In this document: positions 62,841-64,000 of the stretch, one piece after another
How the letters are laid out: the number at the start of each line of letters is the position of its first letter
Numbering within the stretch: the stretch's first letter is position 1
Source: Cyanoderma ruficeps
Lineage: Eukaryota > Chordata > Aves > Passeriformes > Timaliidae
DNA length: 64,000 nucleotides
NCBI GenBank assembly: GCA_008694505.1
Contig: VZDJ01000219.1
Span: forward strand, 8,101,089-8,165,088
Reading direction: 5' to 3'
Position numbers and translations under genes: made by a program
Notes under the pieces: generated by a model
What the model was told of the DNA's origin: nothing
The model's input: the letters and a program-made list of their open reading frames with translations, nothing else
Database searches by the model: none

Positions 62841-63157
62841 ACACACATCAGCACAGTTTTTCAAAAGCAAAAGTGTATTGCCACCTTTCCAGAGAATCAG
62901 CTCAGATCTGCTCCCAGTGCAGGATGTCTACTCCACTGATTGTCCTGGTAACCTGTAATAATCTCACAAAAATTAAGACCCTTCACTTAACAAATCTTCC
63001 TCATTAACTCTACTTCCCAGTGTAGGAACCAACAGCTGAGAGAGCAGCTCTGAGGGCAGAGGTCCTGCTCCCTGCCTTCCTTCAGCTCTGAATTCAATGG
63101 AACCTGTGCTGAGCCAACCCTGGGGCAATTCTGCCAAAACCAAACCAAACAAACTAA

Positions 63158-63158
63158 N
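63158..63158. other. ambiguous base (N)
   Basis: One undetermined base directly after an A/C-rich AAAC-type run (CCAAACCAAACAAACTAA). Probably a sequencing or consensus ambiguity next to simple sequence, not a scaffold gap. Confidence 0.95.
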
Positions 63159-63487
63159 GGAAGGTTAATTTTTATTTGGGTTAACAAAAGGTTTCAGCTC
63201 TGGGCAGGGTCCAAAAACCATCAGATTCAACCCAGCACAGGCAGAGAGAGCAGAAGGGAACAGGGCACAGGCCAAGCAGTCCTTTCCTGTTTGGCACCAG
63301 TGGGTTGGACTCATGGAGAACCTGCCCTTTCCTTTAGAATGTGGCAAACACAGACAGAGACATCTGCCCTTGAGCCAGTTTGCAGACAAACATGAACTGG
63401 TTCTTATTTGAGAGGACTTGCAGTGAACAATTGCAGCTGCTGCCTGTGCTCAGCCCCACAGTTCCTGTGATGATCCAGCTGCAGCTT

Positions 63488-63625
63488 TCTTATCACAGAT
63501 TCTTATCACAGAATGTTCTCTGTTGGAAGGGACCCACAAGGATCATCAAATCCAACTGCTCAGGGAATGGCCATGTGGGATTACACCCACCACCTTGGCG
63601 TTGTCAGCACCAGGCTCTGACCTGC
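63488..63625 (-). mobile_element. CR1 LINE 3' end fragment
   Basis: The plus strand reads ATCACAGAATGTTCTCTGTTGGAAGGGACC..., then AAGGATCATCAAATCCAACTGC, and ends near ACCTTGGCGTTGTCAGCACCAGGCTCTGACC. This is the reverse complement of the 3' end of chicken-repeat-1 elements, the dominant non-LTR retrotransposon of birds. The short repeated TTCTTATCACAGA stretch at the left edge matches the position of the CR1 terminal microsatellite. Only the 3' tail is present, as usual for 5'-truncated CR1 copies, and it contains no reverse transcriptase coding sequence. The right boundary is approximate. Confidence 0.85.
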
Positions 63626-64000
63626 TGCACTCTCTCATCCCAGCCCGACTGGCTGCTCTTACAGACACAGCCTGAACTCAGCCCCTACCCAGGCCAGCAA
63701 ACAGCAGAACAGAGACACTTCTCTGCACTAGAGCTGCACTTCAACTCTGCACTAGTTAAAGCTGACCTGATCCCATTGGTTACACCATTTGGGAAGGCTG
63801 CAGGGAATGCAGAAGCACTGGGAGAAGCCATCTCTGAAGATGCCTAACCAGAGCTGAGTGATGGCTATTGAGAAATAAATACAGAAGGTGATTAATTTTT
63901 GAGGATAGAGAAGTCTTTTTAATGCAAAATGTCCTTGTCAAAATTGAATGTATCACCCACTGCAACCTAGATATTTGAGCACTTTATCCTGGTTTTAGCC

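Noticed and set aside
63380..63847. 155-codon plus-strand frame
   Set aside because: It runs straight through the CR1 fragment at 63,488-63,625, so part of it is antisense retrotransposon sequence.

Overview
The window looks like gene-poor nuclear DNA from a bird. Three things point that way. First, there is a degenerate CR1 LINE 3' end near 63.5 kb on the minus strand, with the typical avian 'GGAAGGGACC...GGATCATC...TCCAAC' signature, and a second, weaker CR1 tail near 62.0 kb. Second, there is a 200-bp solo-LTR-like block at 28.66-28.86 kb. Third, interspersed repeats are sparse and CpG is depleted outside two GC-rich patches. I found no protein-coding gene, rRNA, tRNA, CRISPR array or bacterial-type feature that I can support. 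The open reading frames present are short, overlap on both strands, resemble no family I recognise, and fit chance in vertebrate non-coding DNA.

The strongest functional signal is a CpG island at about 38.29-39.33 kb. On the minus strand it has a promoter-like arrangement: an inverted CCAAT box near 39,157-39,161, an AT-rich TATA-like palindrome near 39,129-39,140, and then about 450 bases of GC-rich sequence. That sequence ends at a good splice donor (TCG|GTGAGT, exon end at 38,640). I read this as a candidate first exon, mostly 5' UTR or non-coding RNA, of a leftward-transcribed gene whose later exons I cannot identify. A second, smaller CpG-rich zone at 51.08-51.64 kb is split by an AT-rich block. 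That block holds a 33-bp tandem array carrying TAATTA homeodomain cores and TGGCAAA motifs, a plausible enhancer or second regulatory centre.

Region by region: 1-38 kb is mostly featureless non-coding DNA. It is punctuated by AT-rich blocks dense in ATTA/TAAT, ATGCAT-like and similar motifs (around 5.3, 12.7, 13.1, 15.4-16.1, 21.0, 22.3, 23.0-23.3, 26.1-26.35, 29.1-29.2, 30.5-30.9 and 36.2-36.4 kb). These have the look of conserved non-coding elements. The LTR lies at 28.7 kb. The CpG island occupies 38.3-39.3 kb. From 39.3 to 50.7 kb the sequence is again ordinary, with candidate elements near 42.1, 43.0-43.24 and 49.45-49.64 kb. The segment at 50.7-51.7 kb is the second GC-rich/homeodomain-motif zone. 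From 51.7 kb to the end there are further candidate elements (54.9-55.3, 60.2-60.4, 61.07-61.53 and 62.74-62.83 kb), an imperfect 62-bp tandem duplication at 61.41-61.53 kb, a perfect 20-bp duplication at 62.10 kb, and the two CR1 tails.

Taken together the layout resembles the regulatory landscape of a developmental gene: a CpG-island promoter within a gene-poor stretch rich in homeodomain-type motifs. This is inference from sequence texture. No alignment was possible, so every conserved-element call is a hypothesis.
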